From Rhizobium sp. L43 (GTDB lineage: Bacteria; Pseudomonadota; Alphaproteobacteria; Rhizobiales; Rhizobiaceae): 64,000 nt of DNA. Both the position numbers and the translations under genes were made by a program. A model generated the notes under the pieces. The model was not told where the DNA came from, did not search any database, and worked only from the letters and a program-made list of their open reading frames with translations. Each line of letters starts with the position of its first letter. Within the stretch, counting starts at the first letter, position 1. Below, piece by piece: positions 50,704 through 59,998 of the stretch. The stretch lies in contig NZ_NWSQ01000024.1 in assembly GCF_002531725.1 (NCBI RefSeq), forward strand, positions 41,088-105,087, given 5' to 3'.

Positions 50704-50881
50704 GGTGATACCCGAAATGGTTGAACGAACGCGGGGAGAGTTAGAGCTCTTATGTGACAGATCAATTTCAAAAATATTGCCATTCTGTGAACCAGCCGGC
50801 GTCCGCCTCTTGCCTTTCCCATCCATCCCGCCAAAACTGGCTGAAAGACGATGAGCCCCACCGGAATGCCGAAAGGAAGAC

Positions 50882-53800
50882 ATGGCAGCGCGCCAACGCA
50901 TCATTCCGGTAAGACGCGAATATAATCGCTGGGTCGCCAACCAGACGCTGGAAGATTATGCGCTGCGCTTCACCGCAAAGAGCGCCCGCCATTTTTCCTC
51001 GCAGCGCATTTCGCAGACGGCGATCGGCGCGATCTCCTTCCTGGCGCTCGAGGCGATCGGCGGCGCGATCACTCTCTCCTACGGCACCACCAACGCCTTT
51101 TATGCCATCATCGTCGCCTCGATCGCCATGCTGGCGATCGGCCTGCCGATCAGCCGCTACGCTATCCGCCACGGCGTCGACATCGACCTTCTGACGCGCG
51201 GTGCCGGCTTCGGCTATATCGGCTCGACCATCACCTCGCTGATCTATGCAAGCTTCACCTTCATGCTGTTTGCGATCGAGGCTTCGATCATGTCCGGGGC
51301 GCTGGAGCTCACCCTCGGCATCCCGCTCTGGATCGGCTACATCCTCAGCGCCGTCATGGTCATCCCGCTGGTGACGCACGGCGTGCGGCTGATCAGCAAG
51401 TTCCAGCTGATGACCCAGCCCTTCTGGATCGTGCTGAATATCCTGCCCTTCATCTTCATCGCCTTTCTGGACTGGGAAAAATTCGATCTCTGGCGCGCCT
51501 TTGCCGGCATCCATCATGCTTCGGGTCCGCCCGGCACTGTCGCCGATTTCGATCTGGTCGAGTTCGGCGCGGCCTCCGCCGTCATCCTGGCGCTGATGTC
51601 GCAGATCGGCGAACAGGCCGACTTTCTGCGTTTCCTGCCGCCGGACCCGCAGCGCAAGTGGCGCCATCGCCTCGCCGTCTTCCTCGCCGGACCCGGCTGG
51701 GTGATTATCGGCGCGCCGAAACTGCTTGCCGGCTCCTTCCTCGTCGTGCTGACCTTCGCCTCGGGCGTGCCCCTCGACCGCGCCGCCGATCCGGCGCAGA
51801 TGTATCTGACCGCTTTCGGCTACATGCTCCCCTGGCACAATGCGGCGCTGCTGTTGATGGCCGCCTTCGTCGTCGTCTCGCAGCTGAAGATCAACGTGAT
51901 GAACGCCTATGCCGGCTCGCTCGCCTGGTCGAACTTCTTCTCGCGGCTGACCCACAGCCATCCCGGCCGCGTCATCTGGCTGGTCTTCAACGTCGCCATC
52001 GCCCTGCTTTTGATGGAGCTCGGCATCTACCGGCTGCTGGAAGAGACGCTCGGCATCTTTTCGATCGTCGCCATGGCCTGGCTCTGCACGATCTCCGCCG
52101 ATCTCTTCATCAACAAGCCGCTGGGGCTTGCCCCTCCCGGCATCGAGTTCAAGCGTGCCCATCTCTACGACATCAATCCGGTCGGCCTCGGCGCCATGAC
52201 GCTGTCGGCGACGGTGTCGCTGATCGCCCATTTCGGCGCCTTCGGCGAGACCGCCGCCTCGCTTGCCCCCTATATCACCCTCGTCATCGCACTCATCGCC
52301 ACGCCGGCGCTCGCCTGGGCGACGAAAGGAAAATTCTACCTCGCCCGCAAGCCGCGCCAGAGCTGGAAGAAGCTGACGAGCATCACCTGCTCGGTCTGTG
52401 AACATCCGTTCGAGCCGGAGGACATGGCCTGGTGCCCGGCCTATGCCGCGCCGATCTGCTCGCTCTGCTGCTCGCTCGACAGCCGCTGCCACGACATGTG
52501 CAAGCCGGCCGCCCGTTTCAACGCGCAGGTCGGCACCGTCGCCAAGGCACTGCTGCCGGAAACCGTTCTGGGAAAGCTGACGACACGCCTCGGCCGCTAC
52601 GGCATCGCCGTCGTGCTGGCCCTGACCGCCATCGGTGCCATCCTGGCGATGATCGCCCATCAGGTCGCCGCCGCCTCACCCGAAACGGCCGAGGTCGTCA
52701 ACCGCACCATCCTCATCGTCTTCTTCGTTTTCTCGGTGATCTCAGGCGTCGTCTGCTGGTTCTATGTGCTCGCCCATGACAGCCGCGTCGTCGCCGAAGA
52801 GGAATCCTCACGCCAGAACACGCTGCTGCTCAAGGAGATCGCCGCCCACAAGAAGACCGACACCGCCCTGCAGAACGCCAAGGAGACGGCCGAGGCCGCC
52901 AACCGCGCCAAGAGCCGTTACGTCGTCGGTCTCAGCCACGAATTGCGCACACCGCTCAACGCCGTGCTCGGTTATGCCCAGATCCTCGAACGCGACGAGA
53001 CCATCCCGGCGCCGCGCCAATCCTCGATCAAGGTCATCCGCCGCAGTGCCGAACACCTCTCCGGGCTGATCGACGGCCTCTTGGATATTTCCAAGATCGA
53101 GGCCGGCCGCCTGCAGGTCTATTCCAACGAGATCAACATCCAGGATTTCCTCGACCAGATCGTCGACATGTTCCGCCCGCAGGCGCAGGCCAAGGGGCTC
53201 GCCTTCATCCATCAGCGCTCAACCGCGCTGCCGCAATTCGTCCGCACCGACGAAAAACGGCTGCGTCAGATCCTCGTCAACCTACTCTCCAATGCCATCA
53301 AATTCACCGACGACGGCAGCGTCACCTTCGATGTCGGCTATCGCAGCCAGGTCGCGACCTTTACCATTGCCGATACCGGCCGCGGCATCACCGAGAAAGA
53401 CCTGCCCCGCATCTACGAACCCTTCCAGCGCGGCGAGGCCGAAAGCGTGCGGCCGATGCCGGGCCTCGGCCTCGGCCTCACCATCACCCGGCTTCTGACC
53501 AACACGCTCGGCGGCGAGATTTCGGTTTCGAGCGTGAAGGATGAGGGTTCGACCTTCCGCGTCCGGCTGATGCTGTCCGCCGTCATGCGCGCCGTGGCCG
53601 CCGCACCGCAGGAAAAACGCATCGTCGGTTATGACGGCCCGCGCCGCACGATCGTTGTCGTCGACGATAACGAAGACCATCGCGAGATGATGCGGGAAAT
53701 CCTGGCGCCGCTCGATTTCATCGTGCTGACGGCGGCGGGCGGCGCCGAATGCCTGACGCTGATCGAGGGAATTATACCGGACCTCTTCCTTGTCGATATA

Positions 53801-54268
53801 CTGATGCCCGGCATGAACGGCTGGCAGCTCGTCTCGCGTCTGCGCGAGGCCGGTCAGACGGCGCCGGTACTGATGCTTTCGGCCAATATCGGCGATGCGG
53901 CGGTTCTCGGCGACAGTGACGACAGCCACAATGATGCGATCGGCAAGCCGGTCGACATCCGTCAGCTCCGCGACAAGCTCGCTTTGCATCTTGGCCTGAA
54001 GTGGATCTATGCCGACGCAGCACCCGCCGTTCCCGTCAAGGCCGAGGCACCGATGCTGAGCCCCGGTGCCGCCCATGTGCAGGAATTGCTGCGGCTCGGC
54101 GAGATCGGCTATATCAGAGGCATCGAAGCCAAGCTTTCGGACCTTGCCAAGGTGGAGGCAAATCAGCCATTCACCGAGAAACTCCGCACCTATGTCGCCG
54201 CCTTCGATCTCGCCGGCTTCATGACCTTCCTGCACGACTTCGACGAAAAGGTGGAATCCATTGGCTGA
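50882..54268 (+). CDS. NCS1-permease/histidine kinase/receiver fusion
   Basis: The 1128-residue protein begins with a full NCS1-like transporter (residues about 20-485, about 12 helices, ISFLALEAIGGAITLSYGTT near 50, NVMNAYAGSLAWSNFFSR near 340). It is followed by a Cys-rich segment (residues about 500-541, six CxxC-like pairs: CSVC, CSLCC, CHDMC), two further membrane helices (about 575-645), a coiled linker, HisKA with GLSHELRTPLNAVLGYAQIL (His near 686), HATPase (DTGRGITEKDLPRIYEPF, GLGLGLTI), a receiver (VVVDDNEDHREM, Asp in VDILMPGMNG near 969) and a C-terminal helical tail. Transporter-like sensor domains exist in CbrA-type kinases, where the transporter part senses a solute. The next gene, a response regulator, overlaps it. 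It lies next to the urea transporter cluster, so nitrogen sensing is a fair inference. Confidence 0.85.
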   Translation: MAARQRIIPVRREYNRWVANQTLEDYALRFTAKSARHFSSQRISQTAIGAISFLALEAIGGAITLSYGTTNAFYAIIVASIAMLAIGLPISRYAIRHGVDIDLLTRGAGFGYIGSTITSLIYASFTFMLFAIEASIMSGALELTLGIPLWIGYILSAVMVIPLVTHGVRLISKFQLMTQPFWIVLNILPFIFIAFLDWEKFDLWRAFAGIHHASGPPGTVADFDLVEFGAASAVILALMSQIGEQADFLRFLPPDPQRKWRHRLAVFLAGPGWVIIGAPKLLAGSFLVVLTFASGVPLDRAADPAQMYLTAFGYMLPWHNAALLLMAAFVVVSQLKINVMNAYAGSLAWSNFFSRLTHSHPGRVIWLVFNVAIALLLMELGIYRLLEETLGIFSIVAMAWLCTISADLFINKPLGLAPPGIEFKRAHLYDINPVGLGAMTLSATVSLIAHFGAFGETAASLAPYITLVIALIATPALAWATKGKFYLARKPRQSWKKLTSITCSVCEHPFEPEDMAWCPAYAAPICSLCCSLDSRCHDMCKPAARFNAQVGTVAKALLPETVLGKLTTRLGRYGIAVVLALTAIGAILAMIAHQVAAASPETAEVVNRTILIVFFVFSVISGVVCWFYVLAHDSRVVAEEESSRQNTLLLKEIAAHKKTDTALQNAKETAEAANRAKSRYVVGLSHELRTPLNAVLGYAQILERDETIPAPRQSSIKVIRRSAEHLSGLIDGLLDISKIEAGRLQVYSNEINIQDFLDQIVDMFRPQAQAKGLAFIHQRSTALPQFVRTDEKRLRQILVNLLSNAIKFTDDGSVTFDVGYRSQVATFTIADTGRGITEKDLPRIYEPFQRGEAESVRPMPGLGLGLTITRLLTNTLGGEISVSSVKDEGSTFRVRLMLSAVMRAVAAAPQEKRIVGYDGPRRTIVVVDDNEDHREMMREILAPLDFIVLTAAGGAECLTLIEGIIPDLFLVDILMPGMNGWQLVSRLREAGQTAPVLMLSANIGDAAVLGDSDDSHNDAIGKPVDIRQLRDKLALHLGLKWIYADAAPAVPVKAEAPMLSPGAAHVQELLRLGEIGYIRGIEAKLSDLAKVEANQPFTEKLRTYVAAFDLAGFMTFLHDFDEKVESIG

Positions 54269-55178
54269 GCCGGCCCTCCCCCGCGACATCGTTCTGCTCG
54301 TCGACGACTCGCCCGAAGCGCTCGGCTTCCTGACCGACGCGCTCGAACAATCCGGCTTTTCCGTGCTGATCGCCACGTCGGGCACCGCAGCACTTGGTAT
54401 CGTCGAGCGCATCACCCCCGATCTCATCTTGCTCGACGCGGTGATGCCCGGCATGGATGGCTTCGAAACCTGCCGCCGGCTGAAAGCGAATGCCGCGGTG
54501 GCGCAGGTGCCTGTCATCTTCATGACCGGCCTGACCGAGACCGAGCATGTCGTGCACGCGCTGGAATCCGGCGGCGTCGACTATCTCAGCAAGCCGATCA
54601 ACATCGACGAGCTGCGCGCCCGCATCCGTGTCCATCTGCGCAACGCCCGCTCGGCCCAAAGCGCCCGCGTGGCGCTCGACGCCGCCGGCCGCCATCTGCT
54701 GGCAGTCAAAGGTGACGGCGCCATCCACTGGTCGACGCCGCAGGCAACACGGCTGGTCAATGCCGCCATGGGCAGCGACGACGGCATGGACATCGTCGTT
54801 CGCCATATCGCCGGCTGGATGCGCGACCGCGTCGCCGCGGTGCGTGACGGCATCATCTCGATCGCCCATGCCGGCCAGGCGGCGCTGCAGCTCGCCTTCC
54901 TCGGCGCGATCGGCCCCGACGAATATCTCTTCCGCCTCACCGCCGCCAATCAGCGCAGCGACGACGAGATGCTGCGCCAGCGCTTTTCGCTTACCCAGCG
55001 TGAATCCGAAGTGCTGCTCTGGATCGCCAAGGGCAAAGCCAACCGCGACATCGGCGAAATATTGGGACTGTCGGCGCGCACGGTGAACAAGCACCTCGAA
55101 CAGATCTACGTGAAGCTCGGCGTCGAGAACCGGGCATCAGCCGCCGTAAAGGCGACGCATGTGCTGCACGAGATGTGA
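54261..55178 (+). CDS. Response regulator with LuxR-type DNA-binding domain
   Basis: The 305-residue protein has an N-terminal receiver (LLVDDSPEALGF, Asp in LLDAVMPGMDG near residue 56, Lys in LSKPINIDELRARI), a middle segment of about 110 residues and a C-terminal LuxR helix-turn-helix (LTQRESEVLLWIAKGKANRDIGEILGLSARTVNKHLEQIY). It starts with TTG at 54261, within the last codons of the kinase gene (overlap of eight bases), with GGTGG before it. It is the obvious output of the kinase. Confidence 0.88.
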   Translation: MAEPALPRDIVLLVDDSPEALGFLTDALEQSGFSVLIATSGTAALGIVERITPDLILLDAVMPGMDGFETCRRLKANAAVAQVPVIFMTGLTETEHVVHALESGGVDYLSKPINIDELRARIRVHLRNARSAQSARVALDAAGRHLLAVKGDGAIHWSTPQATRLVNAAMGSDDGMDIVVRHIAGWMRDRVAAVRDGIISIAHAGQAALQLAFLGAIGPDEYLFRLTAANQRSDDEMLRQRFSLTQRESEVLLWIAKGKANRDIGEILGLSARTVNKHLEQIYVKLGVENRASAAVKATHVLHEM

Positions 55179-55312
55179 GGAATATTGAAGTTCCCTCTGG
55201 CGGCCGGCCATCTCCCCACCTGTTACGGCCCTGATGCCGGGCTGACAGGTGTTCGGAGACATGCCTGACACTTCCGCGATGATTGTCGCAGGCGGAAGGG
55301 AATGCAAACGTC

Positions 55313-55344
55313 CCAAAAAAGAAGCCCGGTCGGAACCGGGCTTC
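55313..55344 (-). terminator. Terminator of the branched-chain amino-acid binding-protein gene
   Basis: Ten-bp perfect stem (55321-55330 with 55335-55344, loop CGGA), then TTTTTT on the minus strand. Confidence 0.85.
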
Positions 55345-55372
55345 GATAGTCATGTCCCAGAATGGGGAAAGC

Positions 55373-56488
55373 TTACTGCGGGAAGTAGCTGTACTTGCCG
55401 TCCGGACCCTTCTTCCACTCATACATGATGTAGCCGGGGATCTTCGGGTCGCCCTTTTCGTCGAACGAGATGTCGCCGAGAACGGTCGGGAACGGACCCT
55501 TTTCCTTCATGGCCGTGGCAACGGCTTCTGCGTCCGTCGAACCGGCAGCCTTGGCAGCACCGGCGATCGCCTGCATCGCAGCGTAGGAATAGAGCGTGTA
55601 GGCTTCCGGGTTGAAACCGGCGGCCTTGAACTTTTCGACGAGTTCCTTGTTGGCCGGGTTCAGCGTCGGATCGGGACCGAAGGTGTTCAGCGTACCGGCG
55701 ACTGCGTCGCCGGCGATCGAGGCCAGTTCGTTCGAAACGATACCGTCGCCCGAAACCAGCGTCGCCTTCAGGCCCTGGTCAGCCGCCTGACGGATGATGA
55801 GACCGGCTTCAGTGTGCAGGCCACCCCAATAGATGATCGAGACGCCGGCTTCCTTCATCTTGGCGATGAGGGCGGAGAAGTCCTTGTCGCCGACATTGAT
55901 GCCTTCATAGATGACTTCGGTGAGACCGGCGGCATTCATCGCCTTCTTGGTTTCATCGGCAAGGCCCTGACCATAGGGGGTCTTGTCGTGAACGACGGCG
56001 ATCTTGGCGTCCTTGAAGTGGTCGGCAAGATACTTGCCGGCGATGGCGCCCTGCTGGTCGTCACGGCCGCAGGTGCGGAACGTGTTCCAGAGGCCCCGTT
56101 CCGTAAACTTCGGGTTCGTCGCGGCCGGGGTGATTTCGAGGATGCCGTTTTCGGCATAGACTTCCGAAGCCGGGATCGAAACGCCCGAGTTGAAGTGGCC
56201 GATGACGAACTTGACGCCGTCAGCAACGAACTTGTTGGCGACCGAAATGCCCTGCTTCGGGTCGGAGACGTCGTCGCCGAGCTCGATCTTGATCTGCTCA
56301 CCGTTGATGCCGCCGGCAGCGTTGATATCGGCGGCCGCCTGCTCGGCACCCTTCTGAAGCTGAGCGCCGAATGCGGCGTTCGGACCAGTCAGCGGACCAG
56401 CGACAGCGATGAGGACGTCGGCCCAAGCGTTGCCGCTGAAGGCGACCATCGCCGTCAGAGCCACTGCCGACAGAAGAGACTTCTTCAT
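55373..56488 (-). CDS. Branched-chain amino-acid binding protein LivK-type
   Basis: The 371-residue protein has a Sec signal (SLLSAVALTAMVAFSGNAWA) and a type I periplasmic-binding fold: DVLIAVAGPLTGPNAAFGAQLQ at the start, VIGHFNSGVSIPASEVYAENG near 100, and VVHDKTPYGQGLADE near 155. It would capture Leu/Ile/Val or related amino acids for livHMGF. It is followed by a strong terminator and separated from the next gene by 120 bases, so it may be made in excess. Confidence 0.92.
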   Translation of the reverse strand: MKKSLLSAVALTAMVAFSGNAWADVLIAVAGPLTGPNAAFGAQLQKGAEQAAADINAAGGINGEQIKIELGDDVSDPKQGISVANKFVADGVKFVIGHFNSGVSIPASEVYAENGILEITPAATNPKFTERGLWNTFRTCGRDDQQGAIAGKYLADHFKDAKIAVVHDKTPYGQGLADETKKAMNAAGLTEVIYEGINVGDKDFSALIAKMKEAGVSIIYWGGLHTEAGLIIRQAADQGLKATLVSGDGIVSNELASIAGDAVAGTLNTFGPDPTLNPANKELVEKFKAAGFNPEAYTLYSYAAMQAIAGAAKAAGSTDAEAVATAMKEKGPFPTVLGDISFDEKGDPKIPGYIMYEWKKGPDGKYSYFPQ

Positions 56489-56608
56489 ATTGTTACTCCC
56501 AATTTTTGGGCGGGTTTCGGTCCAAGACCCGGCGCATTACCCACCATTGACTGCGCCAGGGAAGCTGTTCCACTCGGAAGGCAATTCATGCCTAGTTTCA
56601 ACGGACTG

Positions 56609-56962
56609 TCAATGTTTGTCCTTCCACGAGAACGCGGAAGTTTTTTCGTACAGCCAGTAATAGTTGTTGACCATCTGATTGGTGCGGCGGTAGCGGAAGC
56701 CGGCCGTCGAAAAGACCAGCAGCGTCACGAAATCGATGATGTAGTAGAAAGCGTCAAGCATCGGCCCATTGAACAGGGCGTGGTGCAGGAACTGCATCGC
56801 CCAGGCCAGCAGGAAGGTGTAGACGACGGCCAGCGGATAGTTGTTCCAGCCCTCGGCGACTGCTTTGCCGGCACGCCAAGCCGTCCAGAAGCCCAAGAGC
56901 ACGACGATGACACGGATCGCCACAAGGGGGCCGGCATCGCCTTCGAAGAAAAGTCCCTGCAT
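56609..56962 (-). CDS. Small membrane protein of the liv cluster (DUF6867-like)
   Basis: This 117-residue protein has three hydrophobic segments (AIRVIVVLLGFWTAWRAG, PLAVVYTFLLAWAMQFLHHALF, FYYIIDFVTLLVFSTAGFRYRR) and a C-terminal tail with NYYWLYEKTSAF. It lies 19 bases from livF in the same operon. The family is found beside liv genes in rhizobia and is uncharacterised. Confidence 0.75.
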   Translation of the reverse strand: MQGLFFEGDAGPLVAIRVIVVLLGFWTAWRAGKAVAEGWNNYPLAVVYTFLLAWAMQFLHHALFNGPMLDAFYYIIDFVTLLVFSTAGFRYRRTNQMVNNYYWLYEKTSAFSWKDKH

Positions 56963-56981
56963 ATCAAACTCTCCTTTCGAC

Positions 56982-57725
56982 CTAGTGTCTTCCGCCTTCG
57001 AGATAGGCAGCGCGGACCTCGGGATTGGCGAGAAGCTCCTTGCCGGAGCCGCTCATCGTCACCTTGCCGTTCACCATCACGTAGGCGCGGTGCGAAAGCC
57101 TGAGGGCGGCAAACGCGTTCTGCTCGACAAGGAAAACGGTCAGCCCCTCCGCCTCGTTGAGCTTCTTGATCGCCTCGAAGATGCCCTTGACGATCAGCGG
57201 CGCAAGACCGAGCGAAGGTTCGTCGAGAAGAAGTAGCTTCGGGCGCGCCATCAGCGCGCGGCCGATCGACAGCATCTGCTGCTCACCGCCCGAAAGTGTT
57301 CCGCCACGCTGGGCATGACGTTCCTTGAGACGCGGGAAGAGCGTGAAGATCTTCTCGACGTCTTCGGCGAAGTATTTGAGATTGTCGAGGCCGGCGCCCA
57401 TCTGAAGGTTTTCCAGAACCGTCATGCGCGGAAAGATGCGGCGGCCCTCCGGTGATTGCGCGATGCGCAGGCGGGCGATTTCATGCGTCGGCATGCGCGT
57501 GATGTCGCGGCCCTCGAAGACCACCGAACCGGTGCGGGCCTGCGGGCTGCCGCAGATCGTCATCATCAGCGTCGACTTGCCGGCGCCGTTGGCACCGATC
57601 AGGCTGACGATCTCGCCTTTGTTGACCTGGACATCGATGCCGGCCAGCGCACGGATATTGCCATAATAGGTTTCGACGCCATTCACCTGAAGGAGCGGTT
57701 GACCCGTCATTACTTCATCGCCCAT
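56982..57725 (-). CDS. livF: Branched-chain amino-acid ABC ATPase LivF
   Basis: The 247-residue ATPase has Walker A GANGAGKSTLMM, signature LSGGEQQMLSIGRALM and Walker B LLLLDEPSLGLAPL. Its ATG overlaps the livG stop (TGATG). Confidence 0.94.
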   Translation of the reverse strand: MGDEVMTGQPLLQVNGVETYYGNIRALAGIDVQVNKGEIVSLIGANGAGKSTLMMTICGSPQARTGSVVFEGRDITRMPTHEIARLRIAQSPEGRRIFPRMTVLENLQMGAGLDNLKYFAEDVEKIFTLFPRLKERHAQRGGTLSGGEQQMLSIGRALMARPKLLLLDEPSLGLAPLIVKGIFEAIKKLNEAEGLTVFLVEQNAFAALRLSHRAYVMVNGKVTMSGSGKELLANPEVRAAYLEGGRH

Positions 57726-58603
57726 CAGTTTGCGCCTCCTTCGAGCTGCTCGACGGTTGCGATCACCTCTTCCACTTCTTCATCCTCGACGCCGAGATAG
57801 GCCGCGATGACCCTCGGATCGTTCTTCACGTGATCCGGCGTGCCATCCGAAATCTTCTGGCCGTATTCGAGAACGACGACGTGGTCGGAAATTTCCATGA
57901 CCACCGACATGTCATGCTCGATAAGCAGGATCGATGTTCCCGTCTCGGCCCGGATGTTCTGCAGCAGCGCGTTGAGCGTTGCTGATTCCCGCGGGTTCAG
58001 GCCTGCGGCCGGTTCGTCCAGGCACAACAGCTCCGGACCAGTGCACATGGCACGGGCGATTTCGAGGCGCCGCTGGGCGCCGTAGGGCAAATCGCCTGCC
58101 GGATCGTCGGCACGGTCGATCAGATCCGCCTTCTCAAGCCAGTGACGCGCAAGCTCGATCGCTCCAGCCGCCTCCCGCTTATAGGGACCGACGCCGATAA
58201 GGCCGAGGATGGTATAACCCGATGCCTTCATCAGCTTGTTGTGCTGGGCGACGAGCAGGTTTTCGAGAACAGTCAGACCGGAAAACAGCCGGATGTTCTG
58301 GAAGGTGCGCGCCACCTTGGCTTCCTTGGTGATGCGAAAGTCCGGCAGACGCTCCAGCAGGTACTGCTTGCCGCTCTTCTGATTGAGCGTGATCATGCCC
58401 ATCGTCGGCTTGTAGAAACCGGTGATGCAGTTGAAGACGGTAGTCTTGCCTGCACCGTTCGGCCCGATCAGCGCGGTGATATCGCCGCGCTTGGCTTCGA
58501 AGGAGAAGTCGTTGATGGCCATTAGGCCGCCGAACTTCATCGACAGGTGCTCGACCTTGAGAAGAGTGTCGTCAGACATCGTGTTCGTTGCTACCGGGCT
58601 CAT
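57725..58603 (-). CDS. livG: Branched-chain amino-acid ABC ATPase LivG
   Basis: The 292-residue ATPase has Walker A GPNGAGKTTVFN, the LivG/LptB-type segment KVARTFQNIRLFSGLTVLENLL, and signature LPYGAQRRLEIARAM. The C-terminal 20 residues are acidic. The start overlaps the livM stop. Confidence 0.94.
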   Translation of the reverse strand: MSPVATNTMSDDTLLKVEHLSMKFGGLMAINDFSFEAKRGDITALIGPNGAGKTTVFNCITGFYKPTMGMITLNQKSGKQYLLERLPDFRITKEAKVARTFQNIRLFSGLTVLENLLVAQHNKLMKASGYTILGLIGVGPYKREAAGAIELARHWLEKADLIDRADDPAGDLPYGAQRRLEIARAMCTGPELLCLDEPAAGLNPRESATLNALLQNIRAETGTSILLIEHDMSVVMEISDHVVVLEYGQKISDGTPDHVKNDPRVIAAYLGVEDEEVEEVIATVEQLEGGAN

Positions 58604-59994
58604 CAACCATGGCCCTCCTTGATGAAGCTTCCTGATATCGCCCTTCGCTCCTTGAGGAAGGCGGTCGGTTCACGTGAGCCGACGAAACCGCGCGGCTTGA
58701 ACAGCATGACGACAACCATGGCGAGGCCGAAGAGCAGCATGCGGTAAAGTTCCGGCGTGAAGTCGGGGCCGAAGACCGCTTTCAGGAAGTCCATCTCGCG
58801 CAGCGCTTCGGTGCCGCCGACCATGACGATCGCGGCGACGGCAATGCCGGTCAGCGATCCCATGCCGCCGAGAACGACGATGGCAAGAACGACGGCCGAT
58901 TCCAGGAAGACAAAGGATTCCGGCGAGACAAAGCCCTGGCGGGCCGCGAAGAACGAGCCGGCGAAACCGCCGAACATCGCACCCGTTGCAAATGCCGTGA
59001 GTTTGGTCGTCACGGTGTTGATGCCGAGCGAACGGCAGGCGATCTCATCTTCACGCAGCGCTTCCCAGGCACGCCCGATCGGCATGCGGCGCAGCCGGAT
59101 GGTGACATAGGCCGTCAGCATGCAGAGCATCAGAATGAGATAGAAAAGGAAGATCTTGTAGTAGGCAGACGACATCGGCAGGTGGAAGAGTTTGGCAAAG
59201 CCGCCGGCCGACGCATCGAAGGGGATACCGAAGAGTGTTGCCTTCGGAATGCTCGAGATGCCGAAGGTGCCCTTGGTCACGTCAGTCCAGTTGATGAGGA
59301 CGAGGCGAATGATTTCACCGAAGGCAAGCGTCACGATGGCGAGGTAATCGCCGCGCAGGCGCAGCACCGGGAAGCCGAGAATGACGCCCCAGAGTGCTGC
59401 GAAGATGCCCGACAGCGGCAGCAGCACCCAGAAGGACAGGCCGAAATAACTCGACAGCAGCGCGTAGGAATAGGCGCCGACGGCATAGAAGGCGACGTAA
59501 CCGAGATCGAGCAGACCGGCGAGACCAACGACGATGTTGAGGCCCCAGGCAAGCATCACGTAGATGAGGATCTGGATACCGAAGTTATCGACCCATTTCA
59601 GTGAGCCCTGAGCACCGACCAACGCCACGATCACCACAGGATAGAGCAGCAGTGCAATCAGCGCGATCTTCAGGAAATGCCGATGGAAGAAGTTCTTCTC
59701 GGTCGAGATGTCGAGATCGCCTTCCCGCGCCTTATGGAGCTTGCGGCGGTCGATACTCGGCTTGATGAAAACGACCATGGCGAAACGGCCGATCGCGGCG
59801 ACTGCGACGAAGATCGCAAGCAATCCCCAGCGCTGGACGATGATCAACTCGTTGTTGATATTCTGGTCGGTCTTGAGGCCGACATAGAGAACGAACATGC
59901 CGAACGACAATACGGCGGCGAAAAGGGCTTCGGTAAGGCCTTTGCGGACAAGTCCGGCATCGGGCTTGTCTGCAGAATTCGTAATGTTTGCCAT
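58603..59994 (-). CDS. livM: Branched-chain amino-acid ABC permease LivM
   Basis: The 463-residue protein has about ten hydrophobic helices and the LivM EAA-loop IGRAWEALREDEIACRSLGINTVTTKL. An N-terminal extension of about 110 residues carries two more helices (LSFGMFVLYVGL, LLAIFVAVAAIGRFAMVVF), as in long LivM proteins. The ATG at 59994 follows AAGGTATAACGTC; livH ends five bases before. Confidence 0.93.
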   Translation of the reverse strand: MANITNSADKPDAGLVRKGLTEALFAAVLSFGMFVLYVGLKTDQNINNELIIVQRWGLLAIFVAVAAIGRFAMVVFIKPSIDRRKLHKAREGDLDISTEKNFFHRHFLKIALIALLLYPVVIVALVGAQGSLKWVDNFGIQILIYVMLAWGLNIVVGLAGLLDLGYVAFYAVGAYSYALLSSYFGLSFWVLLPLSGIFAALWGVILGFPVLRLRGDYLAIVTLAFGEIIRLVLINWTDVTKGTFGISSIPKATLFGIPFDASAGGFAKLFHLPMSSAYYKIFLFYLILMLCMLTAYVTIRLRRMPIGRAWEALREDEIACRSLGINTVTTKLTAFATGAMFGGFAGSFFAARQGFVSPESFVFLESAVVLAIVVLGGMGSLTGIAVAAIVMVGGTEALREMDFLKAVFGPDFTPELYRMLLFGLAMVVVMLFKPRGFVGSREPTAFLKERRAISGSFIKEGHG

Positions 59995-59998
59995 GACG

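Noticed and set aside
50768..52660. 630-codon open frame on the minus strand
   Set aside because: Antisense to the permease-kinase fusion gene, with no signal for translation.
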